Source of the DNA: Gloeophyllum trabeum ATCC 11539
Taxonomy: Eukaryota; Basidiomycota; Agaricomycetes; Gloeophyllales; Gloeophyllaceae
DNA: 64,000 nt
NCBI RefSeq assembly: GCF_000344685.1
Contig: NW_006920418.1
Span: forward strand, 1,047,714-1,111,713
Direction: 5' to 3'
Shown here: one piece after another, positions 46,695-58,066 of the stretch
Position numbering within the stretch: position 1 is the first letter of the stretch
Layout: each line of letters starts with the position of its first letter
Notes under the pieces: model-generated
Told to the model about the DNA's origin: nothing
The model's input: only the letters and a program-made list of their open reading frames with translations
Databases searched by the model: none
Position numbers and translations under genes: made by a program

Positions 46695-49469
46695 CTATGC
46701 GGCTCCTCGAATCCAAGCTCGATTATCACTGGAACCGATCTCACTCGGCTTGAAGTTCTTTTTGATGTATTCACAGCTCTTAATCGCCATCGCCATTGCA
46801 GTGAGCGTCGCTGGATAATTTATCCTGAATTATCATGAAGCAGGCATTGACGCGGCAGATACTCACGATTGGAGGCATACGCCGTCCCGATGTTACCGCA
46901 ACCGCCGAGGAAGAGGTTCTCGAAGCCGAAGACTTTCGAATCGGTATCGACACAACACTTGTCTTCCTGCTCATCAAATCCCATGCGGTGCGTCCCCTAG
47001 AAATCCATGGTCAGACCTGAACGGCAGACGGAAGAAATCGACTTACACCAAGGTGAAGGACGAGGCCGGGCTCCATCCACTGCGGGTTCGAGCCCGGGAG
47101 GCTGCAGCCAGTCAGCTTAAGAAATAGCTCGTATACATGGAGGCTCACAATCCACCGATCTTCGAGGACATCTCGCACATATCACTAGGATCGCATGAGC
47201 ACCTTCTCTCGCCACAGGCATTGTAACAACACCCGTGGACTCACGTCATCATGCGGTCCGCGTCCTGGCTCGTAATTCCATCGGGGAAGCGGAAGTCAAA
47301 CGTTGGCTGGGGCATACCGTACTGGTCCGTTATCTGCTTCGAGAACCAAAGCTTGTTCTCCTCCTTTGGTTCCGTGCGCCCGAAGAAGCGCCAGTCGACG
47401 ACGAGTCGGGTGTCAATACTCTCCGCGACAGCACCGTAGCTACATAGTGAATCAGAGGTTACGTTAGCGAAACGACGAAGGACATATTTACCTGAAGGCG
47501 TCACGATGAATCTGCAAGCATCGGGTTAACATTGTGGCCAGGCATCTCACGACAGCGATGAATTCATACCTGAGTATGCCATGGGTGACTATCCTCGAAG
47601 AGGGTGGTGACCTGGGGCTCTGAGTGCCGGTTAGCGAAGAGGTTGAATATGCGATATAACCACGTACCGGGATCATGAAGCGGAATAGGTAGCGGATCCT
47701 CCTGGTGCTCCATCATATGCTTCCATACCTTCTCATTCCACCAGTCCGGATGCTTGTTGGCCGGGTCACCCGAAGTCCATTCAACTTTGTAATCGGGTTG
47801 GCCAGGAGTGCCCGAAACGCGCATGTCTGCCTTGACGTTGTTCACGAGCTCCTTGCTGAGCACCGTTTGGCAGAACGCCAGCGTCTGCTCGGTGATGAAG
47901 CTCCCGAGGAAGGGCAGCAGAACCCCCTCATTGGCATCCGAGGCATCGGGACGCCCGAGCTTGCCGAAACCTGAGTTAACGAGGATCTAGAGTATGTCAG
48001 TGACCTCCCCTTGCGGGTTGACACTCGCACGCAGAGCATAGCCCATACCTGAGGGTTATGCACAGCTCCTGTGACGAGGATGAATACATCAGCGCTGATC
48101 TCTACGGGGGCGCTGTTGGGCGCAGTGACGTCCTGGACCCTTATCGACTTTATCGCAGTATTCTCGCTGTTGCGAATAACCTGCGTGCACTTGACGCCAG
48201 GAAAGAGGTTGAACCGCTCGCCAGGGTGCGTCGTGTTCGGTCGGTCCTCGAGGTCGAAGACCGTGTGCGCAGAGCTCCATTGAATGAATTGGCTGTCGGG
48301 GTCCGTGCGCGTAGCGGCGAGAGGGATCTGCTCGAACGCGCGTGTCCCGTTGTACGAGTCCCGAAGGGTTTCGAGCACGAGTGTGTGTCGGATCGACCGC
48401 TCGAACTGCGAATGTCCGGTCGCGATGAATTGTTCGGCCTCGCGGTAGAGGCGGTTCCATTCTTCGTCATCTGCGGCGTTATCGTCCCTCACTAGCTTAG
48501 GACGCTCCATTCTGTGGAACCGTGGTGTCGCACAGGTCCCTACGGACCGGTCAGACGAATAGTATCATGCGCATTTTGGGACGTACAATGGGTAGACATG
48601 CCACCGACAACACGCGTGACAGCCTGTCCACCTAAGTTACGGAAAGGATTCTGCTCTGCAGACCTCATAAGGGCAAATACCAGTGCGAGCACGAATGAGA
48701 GCTTGCCTGGGTTGGAGGCATTGCGCACAAAGTGCCTCGATGCTTGCCAGCTACTCGGGCTGAGGGTGTCGGCAACAAGCTTATTTATGGGCACCGATAC
48801 GGGCATCAGTTGGCCCTGTTTCTAGCTTAGGCTGTGTGTCCTTACTGGGCGGAACTAGGACGTACCTGAATGACGCTGGATTCCGTACAGATCAGCGGCG
48901 ACGCCATCTATATTGGTGTATACTGCTTACTGGACAAATTTGTCGATGTTCTTCTGGTACTCAATAGCCTGAGGTATATATGATCAGCGCATTGTTCTAC
49001 GCGAAAGTCGAGATGAAGTAGATAAATCTTACATTCTTCTTGTGGGACCCACGCTTGGGACCAGAGTCGCTGTCCAAGACCCGTCAGCAATGACATGGTC
49101 GCCACTCAAGAAAGATGGCGTACATTTCCCCAACATCAAACATAGCCACATTGAACCCTGCTTCGACGAGCAGGCGAGCATATGTGGCTCCTATAGGGCC
49201 AGACCGGCAATTACAATGTCATATTTAGGAATTCCCTTCACATGCCAATGAAATTACATTTCAGCGGGAGACGGTAAGAGAAGAGGTGATCTCACCTCAG
49301 GCGGGACACCAGGATCAGGCAGCCTTGGGAGAGGCGGTAGCGAAAGGGCTGCTGGAGCATACCCGAAGACACCCGCACGGGTAGCGTGGTCAGCAAGAGC
49401 ACGGGCAGGCTTGCTCAGCCAGCCACCATTATTGAAACCAAAAAATGGGTCATCAGGGCTGAGGGACAT
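46695..49469 (-). CDS. Pyranose 2-oxidase, frameshifted as read
   Basis: A GMC flavoprotein of about 620 residues that oxidises glucose at C2 to 2-keto-glucose with release of H2O2 (EC 1.1.3.10). Conserved blocks: [10 protein letters not shown] at the start, [50 protein letters not shown] (His for covalent FAD), [88 protein letters not shown], and [16 protein letters not shown] (active-site Asn). The GxGxxG region near 49208 lacks one base: the frame before reads YDIVIAG and the frame after reads GPIGATYAR. The rest is intact. The C-terminal tail after NFKPS differs from known enzymes. A 10-nt exon (48866-48875) and a GC-AG intron (48656-48706) occur. Confidence 0.92.
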
Positions 49470-50647
49470 CGTTATGTCGATAGCGCAGGAGCGGATGACT
49501 TGATCAGTGTCCTAACACCTTTTATACTGCCCCAAATGTAACTTGGAAACAATCCTTTTCAATGTGGACGTTACCCCCATACTTCTATCGGCTCTCGGCA
49601 TCCCATAACCTCCGCCACACTGCTGTCAATTAACCATGACCAGGAATCTACTACGTAGGTGAGAACGGCTTGGAGAAGACTGAACAATTGGACAAGGGCA
49701 CATGTGACAGTACCATCTGCCCAAGTGCGATGAATGGGTGCCGTTCCATGCATCTGTCAATGGCAACAAGCTTGCTTGATTCTGCTCTTGACATATTTCT
49801 GATAACAAGCAGCAGCTGATAATCTATGAACTTGAACTGAATTCATAGAGGGCATCTGCACCATGAGGCACTCACTTATTGACTAGTACTCTCGAGGAGA
49901 TGACCTCCCACAAGGAGATGGGGCCTATTGATGACGTTGACGACTTTAGTTGGTGGACCGCTCCCCATTATTGCGTTGCGGTATGTCCTTGTCATATTGA
50001 GTTTTGACTCGGGAGTTACTAGTAGTCGCTCCTTACGAAGATCCGATATTCGCTTACTCGGTCGACCCGAGGATGCGACGTCGTAAGTCCGCTCCTTTTC
50101 CGCTCGGCGACGATAGATACACCTCAGAAATACATTGCTGGGTTGCCCACCCGGCTTGAACCAAGATGCAGCACGCTCGAGCCAGTAGTTGTGAAGTACC
50201 ACTGCTAGCACCAACGCCACAGCATTCGTCGGGCGTTATGTAAATTTATGTTTGGCTGGGCCCTGACGTGAACGGCCATCCGGCCCGGATATACCGCCTC
50301 TCGGTGGAAACTTGCCACAATCATGACTTCCATGCATGTGTAACTTGTTGAGCCTTGCAATGTACCACATTTCAGCATGGCCATCCATTATGCTACTCGG
50401 TATGCTCCTCAAGCTGTCAGCAGGGCACTCACGAGACACAGACATTCATTGTTCTCACCTTCATCCCGAACACTGACATATCGGTGACGGGCCACGGCTT
50501 TGGGGCGGTGAGATTCAGGTTGGTCGCCACACTGAATTTAGTGGCATTGCAGCCTTTTCCGCTACTGTATACACCCACTGATCTCGATTTGTCATCCTTA
50601 TATAACTCCAGATAACTTTGACGAGCCAAGCACCTGAATCGTGCACG
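49470..50647. promoter_or_regulatory. Shared divergent promoter of pyranose oxidase and pyranosone dehydratase
   Basis: 1.18 kb between two divergent start codons. A minus-strand TATA (tataaaagg, complement at 49518-49526) lies about 50 bp before the oxidase start. A plus-strand ttatataac at 50599-50607 lies about 45 bp before the dehydratase start. A minus-strand frame at 49876-50220 has a hydrophobic start but no recognisable relative and is not called. Confidence 0.6.
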
Positions 50648-53600
50648 ATGTGCTGCAGATACCGCGTCCAGGCGATTACTGAGGTCAACAGCCCTCAAGG
50701 CACTCCTCTTGTCCCTGATGCAACCGAAATCCTGGTTGCCCAAAATTTGCCCGACGGCTACTGGCTCGAAGCGTTTCACTTCCACAAAGAGGCGAAGTAC
50801 CCTGACCTGGTTGGGTACGGCCTGGGATTCGAAGACAAGCCCTCAACCATCACGCTCTTTGTGAATCCTATGAACTACTATGAGTACGTCGCTGCGTACC
50901 ATACACTGCCTAGGGTTGACATGTGTTTTACTGAAAGCCAACCGGGGGATAACAAATGGCATGCCATTCCCATCCAGACCATGGACTTCCCGGTTGCCAT
51001 GACCTTCGGCGACTTCACCGGGGATGGTTACAATGATAGTACGTGTCCCATGCTTCGCCATCGATCCTGCCTCTGATCTGCAGTACACATTCAGTCGTTA
51101 TCTGCGATCGATATGGCCCTAGCATGACTGATGTACGTGGATCACCAGCTCCCGTACACGGTGGAACTGACCTTATGACATCCTTTCTCATTTCCTTCAA
51201 GTTATGGGATGCTTCTGAGAATGACGGTGGACGGGTTCAATGGCTCAGGAACCCTGGTGATCGTTTACACAAGGGTGATTGGACACCTGGACGCATTGGA
51301 AACTCCACAGGCATGCATAGGTAACTCGACCGTTATTCTTCTCCGAACTTTTGTTGATTCAGTGATCCTCATAGGCTCAAAGGTTAGCATATGCATCTCA
51401 GGACCGACCTCCACACTCACATGTCCCAGTCGGTCACTTCACTACCAGAGATCAGTTACAGGTTATGGCAATCCCCATTATCTCCAAATCTGGTGACCTA
51501 GAGAGCTCCGTCCCCGTTCTTCTCTACACGCCCTGCTATGATTCCGTGGCTAGCGACGGCCCGACATCCTGGGCAAAAGAAGTACCGTTTCTCGGCGAGT
51601 TCAGATTGATCCACGACATCAAGGTATTCCGAGGCGACGCGCGTGCACTTGACACTGTACTCGTTGCCGGGCGCGAGGGAGTGTGCTACCTCTATCATAA
51701 AGAGGGAAAGTGGAAATACGAAATCGTGGGCACAGGTCTGCCTCGCGAGGGCGACAATCCGTACTGGGGCTCGGGCTCAGTTGACGTGGGCATGGTTCAC
51801 GACGATCCAGTTGGCTATATCGCCACTTGCGAGGTGATCACAGTGATACTTGTTCCCATCTCAATACGGGTATGTTAACGGAACATCAGGGCTTCCACGG
51901 GAACAGCATCGCCATCTACGTCAAGAACCCCGATGCACCGAAGGGCACTGCGTCACTCCTCGATAGTTCTCACTGGGCGCGCGTTGTCGTCGACAACTTT
52001 GGCCCCTTAACTGACGACCATACGGGCACGGTTCACCATGTTGCCACCGGTGACTTCGATGCCAACGGGGTGGATGCGTTTGCGATCGCCTGCATGGGTG
52101 TCCGTGAGTTGCCTAAACGATCGTAGTATGGCCACACTGTGACTGATCTAACTGGTGCTTCAGCAACTGGAACCCGTTAGTACTCCTCTCGAATTCGATG
52201 AACCTTTTAATAAGTGATGATTTCGAGACAGCCGCTAACGAGGGTGTCTACCTGTACCGTATGGTTGATATCACAACGGGTAAGGTCAGACGAACGAAGA
52301 TAACCAACAGGTCAGCCGGGCGTCTAGCAATTGCTTCCTTTAGGGGCGTAGGCTTAGTATGTCCATTAAATTCTTATAAATCTAATACGTCCTCAACGTT
52401 CATACAGGATATAGGATCTATCTCGTATTATGTACCAGGCTACCACGTTGGCCCGGAGTGTCCGAGCATCCGCATCAACAGCAACGCACTCTTCTCTCCG
52501 CTATCGAGCACCGACATACGCGTCCATCGGCTCGAACAAGAAGTCCTCTTTATGGTGCCTCGACCCAACGCCATATCTGGTCGCTCACACGCCTCCATGT
52601 CGGTCATCACCGTCGCTGGCAAGAAGCTCCACCTGTATGTCCTACCGCCGGGAGGTTTAGTCGGGCTCGATTCGCAAGACGCTGTTAAGGTCATACATGG
52701 TAAGCAGTCACACCTACCATACGCCAAGTCCTGCGCCCACGGTGTCGGCATCTAGGTAGTATCATCATGAAAGGGAAAGACGGGAGCGTCACCACACGTA
52801 AACTCGCTCCTGAACGACACCAGGCTGCTACTACACAAGTCTTATCCTCCGACGGAAGGATTCAGGCGGGGGACGACGGTGCGGTATTCCTGCGCATGGA
52901 GTTCCTCCCTGACGAGCCCCAGGGCCCGTATACCGCCATGTCGGAACTCCCGATTGCCAACTCATTCCCGGCCTCTGCGTCGCTTGATGTACAAGCGCTG
53001 CAGTTCTCGTTTGTCAAAGTTGAGCAACTCCCATGGGCGAGTAACGGCAGTGCGTGCGGGCTACCTGCTCCTAGTTAAGTCCACTGACGTCGTAGTCCGC
53101 AGACTGGGACGATTTCGAGTTCTACAACATGACCGGCTTCCACGTCTTCTTTGGCGACGACGCCATGGAGAAGATCTGCCATATTCAGCTGTGGACACTG
53201 GGACTTGGCGAGACAGTGCGTACGCCCGAAGCGTCTTCCTCAGAAAGTTCCTGACCTGCCCCCAGGCACGCTTCCGTTCGTTCCTTCTTCCGCGCAGGGA
53301 TCGTCAGTTCTGATGAGATGCCACAGACATCCACGACACGTCCCCCTTCTGCGAGATCCACTGTTGCATCTCTAACGGCGGGGGTGAGGGCGGTATGGTG
53401 AGTGGCCCGCCTGCCGTTCCCGTCCAGGACGTGTTCACGATGATGCACGGATGCAGCGCTGGTTCCCCGACGGCGTCGACGGCGTCGACCCCGACCTGGA
53501 GCTAACCAAAGCCTACGTCGAGGCGAACACGCAGCGCGTCGCCTGCCCGCCGCTCTTCGAGCACGGCCCGCTCTGGAAGGTGCAGGACGGCTTCCGCGCC

Positions 53601-53846
53601 AAGCCGCAGCTGCTGCCCAACGGCTGCGCGGACTACCCGTGGCACGCATGGCTCGCGAGCCGCTTCGGCGACTGGACGGTCCCCGTCAAGCCTCCTCTGC
53701 CGCCCGAAAGGCAGAGGTACGATGTTTGGCTGGCGTGAGTGCTCTGATATGTACCCCCCCCCCCCCCGATGTCCCGGCGGTAAATTGACTCATGCCGTAC
53801 TTGACGACGCAGCTTCGAGTTCCCGCTCTCCTCTTTCCAGTACTGA
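50648..53846 (+). CDS. Aldos-2-ulose (pyranosone) dehydratase
   Basis: The start at 50648 follows a TATA box. Conserved blocks: ILVAQNLPDGYWLEAFHFHK, VAMTFGDFTGDGYND and VICDRYGPSMTD (FG-GAP-like propeller blades), GGRVQWLRNPGDR, VLVAGREGVCYLY, GYIATCEGFHGNSIAIYV, SISYYVPGYHVGP, GAVFLRMEFLPDEPQGPY, FEFYNMTGFHVFF, DAMEKICHIQLWTLG. A cupin metal site follows: VHIHDTSPFCEIH, after a 107-nt intron at 53220-53326. The last blocks are DYPWHAWLA and YDVWLAFEFP. The enzyme dehydrates glucosone, the product of pyranose 2-oxidase, towards cortalcerone or ascopyrones. The protein stops 10 residues after FEFP, so the extra C-terminal domain I recall in the Phanerochaete enzyme is absent. A 16-base C run sits in the last intron. 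Confidence 0.9.
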
Positions 53847-54157
53847 GCTTGACCAAGCAAGTCACTGTCTGTAGGATTAGTACGCCAGGAGTACGCGCGT
53901 AATGCACCTCACCTTCCTGATACAAAATGCTCTGATAACGTTGATCGAAGGAGAGAGAAATGGTGTACATCGCTCGTGTGCATTACTACCGCCTTGGAGG
54001 CTCCATACATTGTTAACCGCGGGTGCAATCCGTACGAGAAACGCCCAAGCCCATGCTACGCACTGCCTCGCACTTATCCCGGCCTGCAATATTTTCACGG
54101 TAGGGTTACCTCGTTAAAGGGACACAATACAACTTCCCGCGGACATTAACCGGTACC
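53847..54157. other. Short intergenic region
   Basis: No gene in 311 bases between two convergent 3' ends. Confidence 0.45.
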
Positions 54158-55434
54158 TCATTCCTTGGGACCCCACGGGAAGAAGACAGGTACGCTCCTA
54201 GGCACAAAACATCAGACCGCGAACGTTGCAAACTCAACCACTAACCTCTTATACTCCTGCCACCTGGGGTCACCGCCGTACTTCTTATCCCCCGCTTTCT
54301 GTTCGACATACACAAATCAGACTCGCGCAATACTCAGTTGCTCCTGTACTCACCTCCAAAGGCGGGACGCCAGAAACCTGGCACGCACAGCAAACTCGGT
54401 TGGCATACGTATTCCGCAAAGGCGACACGCACCTTCCGCAGCAGGAAGTATGTCGTGAGCGGGCTGAGCGCAGCCAGGGCGATGGCGCCGCGGGGAAAGT
54501 ACGGGCTCTGGAGGGACGCGGTGGACAGGGCGGCGATGCCTGTCCATATCCCGACTTCGCCGACGTAGCTGCAGAACCCGTCAGCTTTGATGATTCCAGC
54601 GTGAAGGGCAGAATGTCACTTTGGGTGCCGACTGATGCTCCAGAGCCCGCTGGTGATGAATTTCTTGTCGTGCTGCTTGTTATCTCTCGCGTGCCTCCAG
54701 GCGGACTTTTGGCGGTCCGCGACGGCTTCGAAGAGGAGGGAGCCGGCGAAGAGGGCGAGTGCTGCGTAGTCCCGGGGGGAGAGCGGCGGGTGGGCGGAGG
54801 CGGGGAGGGTGTTGACCTAGGTGATGTGAGTGCTTTACGATGCGAAGACGGAGAGGGGAGGAGTTTACCATGTAGACGGGTAGGCCGACCAGGAGGACCC
54901 ATGTAGCTGGAATGTTTGGGTGAGTTTACGCGAGAAGAGAATGCACGCGCCGCGGCGTACCTTGAGCCATCCAGAATGCGGTGAAAGTGGCGGGCTTGTG
55001 CTTCACCGCGTCGAAGCGCGAGTCTCCTGCGGCTTTGATAGCTCTCTGGGTACCTCGTGAGGTCGCATTCCGATGAGGAAGTCAGCCCTGGCCTGACCTG
55101 CGCCAGGAAGCTGCCAAGTCTGATAGTCCATATGCCCAGCGCGGCCGTGACGAGCAACTGTCTCGGGGCGAAGCTGGGCAGGGAGACTGGGAGGCCGTCC
55201 CAGTACTTTGCCTTGAAGGATGGGTAGTAGAGCGAAACGAAGGTTGTGGAGAGAAAACCCAAGGAGCCGCCGAGGTCATAGTACTTTTCGTTTGCCTGTG
55301 GGACGAATATCGCGGCCAGAACTGGGGAACACGGTCTGTGATGTATCGAGCGGACGTGAACGCGACTGCTCACCGGCCTGCAACCCAAAGGCACTGAAAA
55401 TGCTGGGCACCAACCTGGAAAAGACTCCTGGCAT
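54158..55434 (-). CDS. DUF1295 / steroid 5-alpha-reductase-like membrane protein
   Basis: Multi-exon gene from the ATG at 55434 (MPGVFSRLVPSIFSAFG) to the stop at 54158, about 330 residues. It has several membrane segments and the family core ANEKYYDLGGSLGFLSTTF, ALGIWTIRLGSFL, DAVKHKPATFTAFWMAQ, DKKFITSGLWSISRHPNYVG with EVGIWTGI, LRKVSGVPPLEKAGDKKYGG and VPVFFPWGPKE. The RHPNYVGE signature and the C-terminal block are shared with DUF1295 proteins, distant relatives of steroid 5-alpha reductases and isoprenylcysteine methyltransferases. The substrate is unknown. Longer frames starting at 55520 are in the wrong phase for the conserved part. Confidence 0.85.
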
Positions 55435-55588
55435 TGTAGTAGAGTTGAGCGATGGGGAGATGGGTTACTGTGTATGGCGGGCTCGATCACTGCGAGAGCC
55501 ACTTTTGACATGTCCGTCAACGTGGCTTATGTCATGGGCCAGTATAGCATCGGCATTCGGCGCAGCATTTGTCTCCGTGCAGTCTTCC
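55435..55588. promoter_or_regulatory. 154-bp divergent promoter
   Basis: Only 154 bases separate the start codons of the DUF1295 gene (minus) and the PAF-acetylhydrolase-like gene (plus), so their promoters must overlap. Confidence 0.5.
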
Positions 55589-57651
55589 ATGTCCTCGTAC
55601 GTGCAACAGGCCAACTCGTCGACGGACTCTTCGCCGAGTCCGTCTCCACCGCCACCGTCGCCGGGCCACGTGGGCTCCCGATCCGATCAAGAGAAGGTAC
55701 GCCGCCGACGTCATCCTCACGCCTCCCTCCACGCCTGCGCCCGCGTTGTCGCATCCATGAGCTGCTTTCGTTCCTCTGCCACCCAATCCGACGATCTCCC
55801 CGGTCACCCCCCGCCTTCCACCTCCATGAACAGCACTAAAAGCATTTTACTCAAGGACCAGGGCACCGACTCGCCGCACCTCCACCAGGTCCCGCGCAAG
55901 TCCCCCTTCGGCGCCCTCCTCTCGCGCACCCTCCCCGAGTACAGCGGCAAGTACGACGTCGGCGTGTGCGACATCGAGGTCCCCGTCGACCGCCAGACCT
56001 TTGGCAACTTCAAGCACAAGTCCATGCCAGACTCGGGCAACGCCGGGCTCGTCATGGACACCGTCCTCTTCTCGCTCTTCTACCCCTGCGAGAAGCCGGC
56101 CAAGCCAACTCCGTCTGTATGGTTCCCAAGGTGCGTAGATAACACTGTTATGTGAATACACAAATCGTAATATTGCCCACCAGTATGCGCCAAACTATTG
56201 ACGGCTTTCTCAAGATGGCAAAGCGCACGCCTAACACATTATATCGCCTCATGACATGTAAGCCCTCCTCTTAGACTATCCCGACAATCCCTTAAATCCC
56301 CACAGACCCTGTGGCCGCCGCTGCCGTCTGGGGCACGACGTTCCCCGCCCACAAAGAAGCCAAGCTGCTCATCCCTCCCGACGCCTCCAACAAGTGGCCC
56401 GTCATGATCTTCAGCCACGGCGCCGGCTGCTCCCGCCTCATGTACTCCGCCTTCTGCGGCGAGATGGCCAGCAGGGGCTACGTCGTCGCCGCTATCGAGC
56501 ACCGCGACGGCACCTCGCCCTCGTCCAAGATCACCTCCGCGGACGGCACGACCAAGGTCCTCGACTGGCTCGAGTGGTCCGACCTCGAGTGGCCGGACCT
56601 CCCCGCGGACGACCAGCCGAAGGACGATACGCGCCTGCGGCACGAGCAGATCAAGCTGCGGTGCGCCGAGGTGCGGGAGGCGCTGGATATTTTGGCGAGG
56701 TTGAGCAAGGGCGAGGATGTGTTGCGCACGTCGTTGCATGCCCCGGATTTTGACTGGAAGAGGTGGGAGTATGTGGACTGCGAGAAGCCGGTGATGGTGG
56801 GGCATTCGCTGGGCGGGAGTGTGGGCGTGAGTGGATTCATTTCTGCGTGAAAGGACTGCTTCTGAAGCGGTGGCAGCTCGCGGCCTCGTCGCAGGGTATG
56901 CCCTTCAGGGCTGTTATTGTCTTTGATCCTGCCACACAGCGTATGTGCCTATACCCCCCTCTATCTACCCAGGAACGCTCACCGCTTTTACTCAGGCCTC
57001 GACCCGTGGCGATCCAACATTCCACACCCTCTCCTAGTCGTCAACTCAGAAGAGTTTGCCGTAGGGAACGAGTACGCGATCTTCGCCGAGCAAATAGCCG
57101 GAACGGCGGAGCGCGAACACGATGACCACCAGCAGCCCGCGGTCTTTACCATCCGTGCGTACTCTTCCATGCCTCCTCCCTCTCACAGCCCCGCACGCTG
57201 ACCGAGAATCGACGCAGCCGGCGCCACGCACCCGTCCTTCAGCGACGTCTTCCTGATCCTCCCAGAGTACATCAACAAGCTCACCGGCCTGCGCGTGCAG
57301 GCGAGCAAGGTGCTCGAGCTCGCCGTCGGCGCGACCGAGGACTTTTTGAACGGCCTCACGCAGAAGATCATCGACCGCTCGGTGCGGTACGACGGGGATG
57401 GGAGCCATGCGCAGCTCAAGGTCGAGGGGCGGCCGGCGAATGGCAATGGGAATGGGAACGGTGATGGGGACGCAAAGGGGAAGGAGATGGATAAGGGGGA
57501 TGAGGTGCAGGTGAGAGAAGGCGAGGTTGATGCGGAAGGAGATGGGGACGGCAATGGGGAGGGGGCCGAGGACGGGGATAACTGTGCGAGGGTGCCGAAG
57601 CCGCAGAGGCCGGTTGGAGAGCCGGGACAGCTCGTTTGGAACCCTTTCTGA
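55589..57651 (+). CDS. PAF-acetylhydrolase-like lipase (phospholipase A2 group VII type)
   Basis: Conserved blocks: YSGKYDVGVCDIEVPVDRQ, FKHKSMPDSGNAGLVMDTVL, LFYPCEKP, TIDGFLKMAKRTPN, KWPVMIFSHGAGCSRLMYS, GEMASRGYVVAAIEHRDGT, DWKRWEYVD, VGHSLGGS (nucleophile Ser), AVIVFDP (likely Asp), LVVNSEEF, GATHPSFSDVFLILPEYIN (His). The family hydrolyses the sn-2 acetyl or oxidised acyl group of phospholipids. The first exon is Ser/Pro-rich, and alternative starts at 55757 or 55826 are possible because part of 55680-55860 could be an intron. The C-terminal 70 residues are a Gly/Asn/Asp/Glu-rich low-complexity tail (GNGNGNGDGDAKGKE) not seen in animal homologues. The last exon is strongly GC-rich. Confidence 0.88.
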
Positions 57652-58066
57652 TGATGTGGACTTACGGCAGAATATCTGGTGTACTATGTTGTTATAACCT
57701 TTTGCTAATGACCTGTATGAACTTCATGATCTCGAGATGAAGAATAGTGTTGTAGATACCTTTTTCCCGGTAGTGGCCCGTTTATGCTTATGCACAATGG
57801 GCGCAGACTTAGTTCTCTCCACGCTCTTTGGAATGCCATGGCATCCATCCAAGTCTTCATGGACTAAGATGTGGCATGGCCGGATCGGAAGCCAAATCCG
57901 TGATAAGGTGTCACGGTGCCACGCGTTGTGACGTCCACGTGCCCAAGGGTTTGTGCACCTGCGACGGGGCCACACTCGCCACAATCGTGTTCCTACCATC
58001 CACACCCGCCGGCTGTATAAGCCTCTCTCAGATTTAAACCTCCTTCTGACCTGATTGCAAGACACC
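57652..58066. promoter_or_regulatory. Promoter region of the first RAE1 gene
   Basis: 415 bases without a gene. A TATA-like ctgtataagcc lies at 58012-58022, about 50 bp before the start. Confidence 0.45.

Noticed and set aside
53216..53330. Apparent frameshift in pyranosone dehydratase
   Set aside because: A donor at 53220 and acceptor at 53326 give VHIHDTSPFCEIH with the expected spacing of the cupin ligands.
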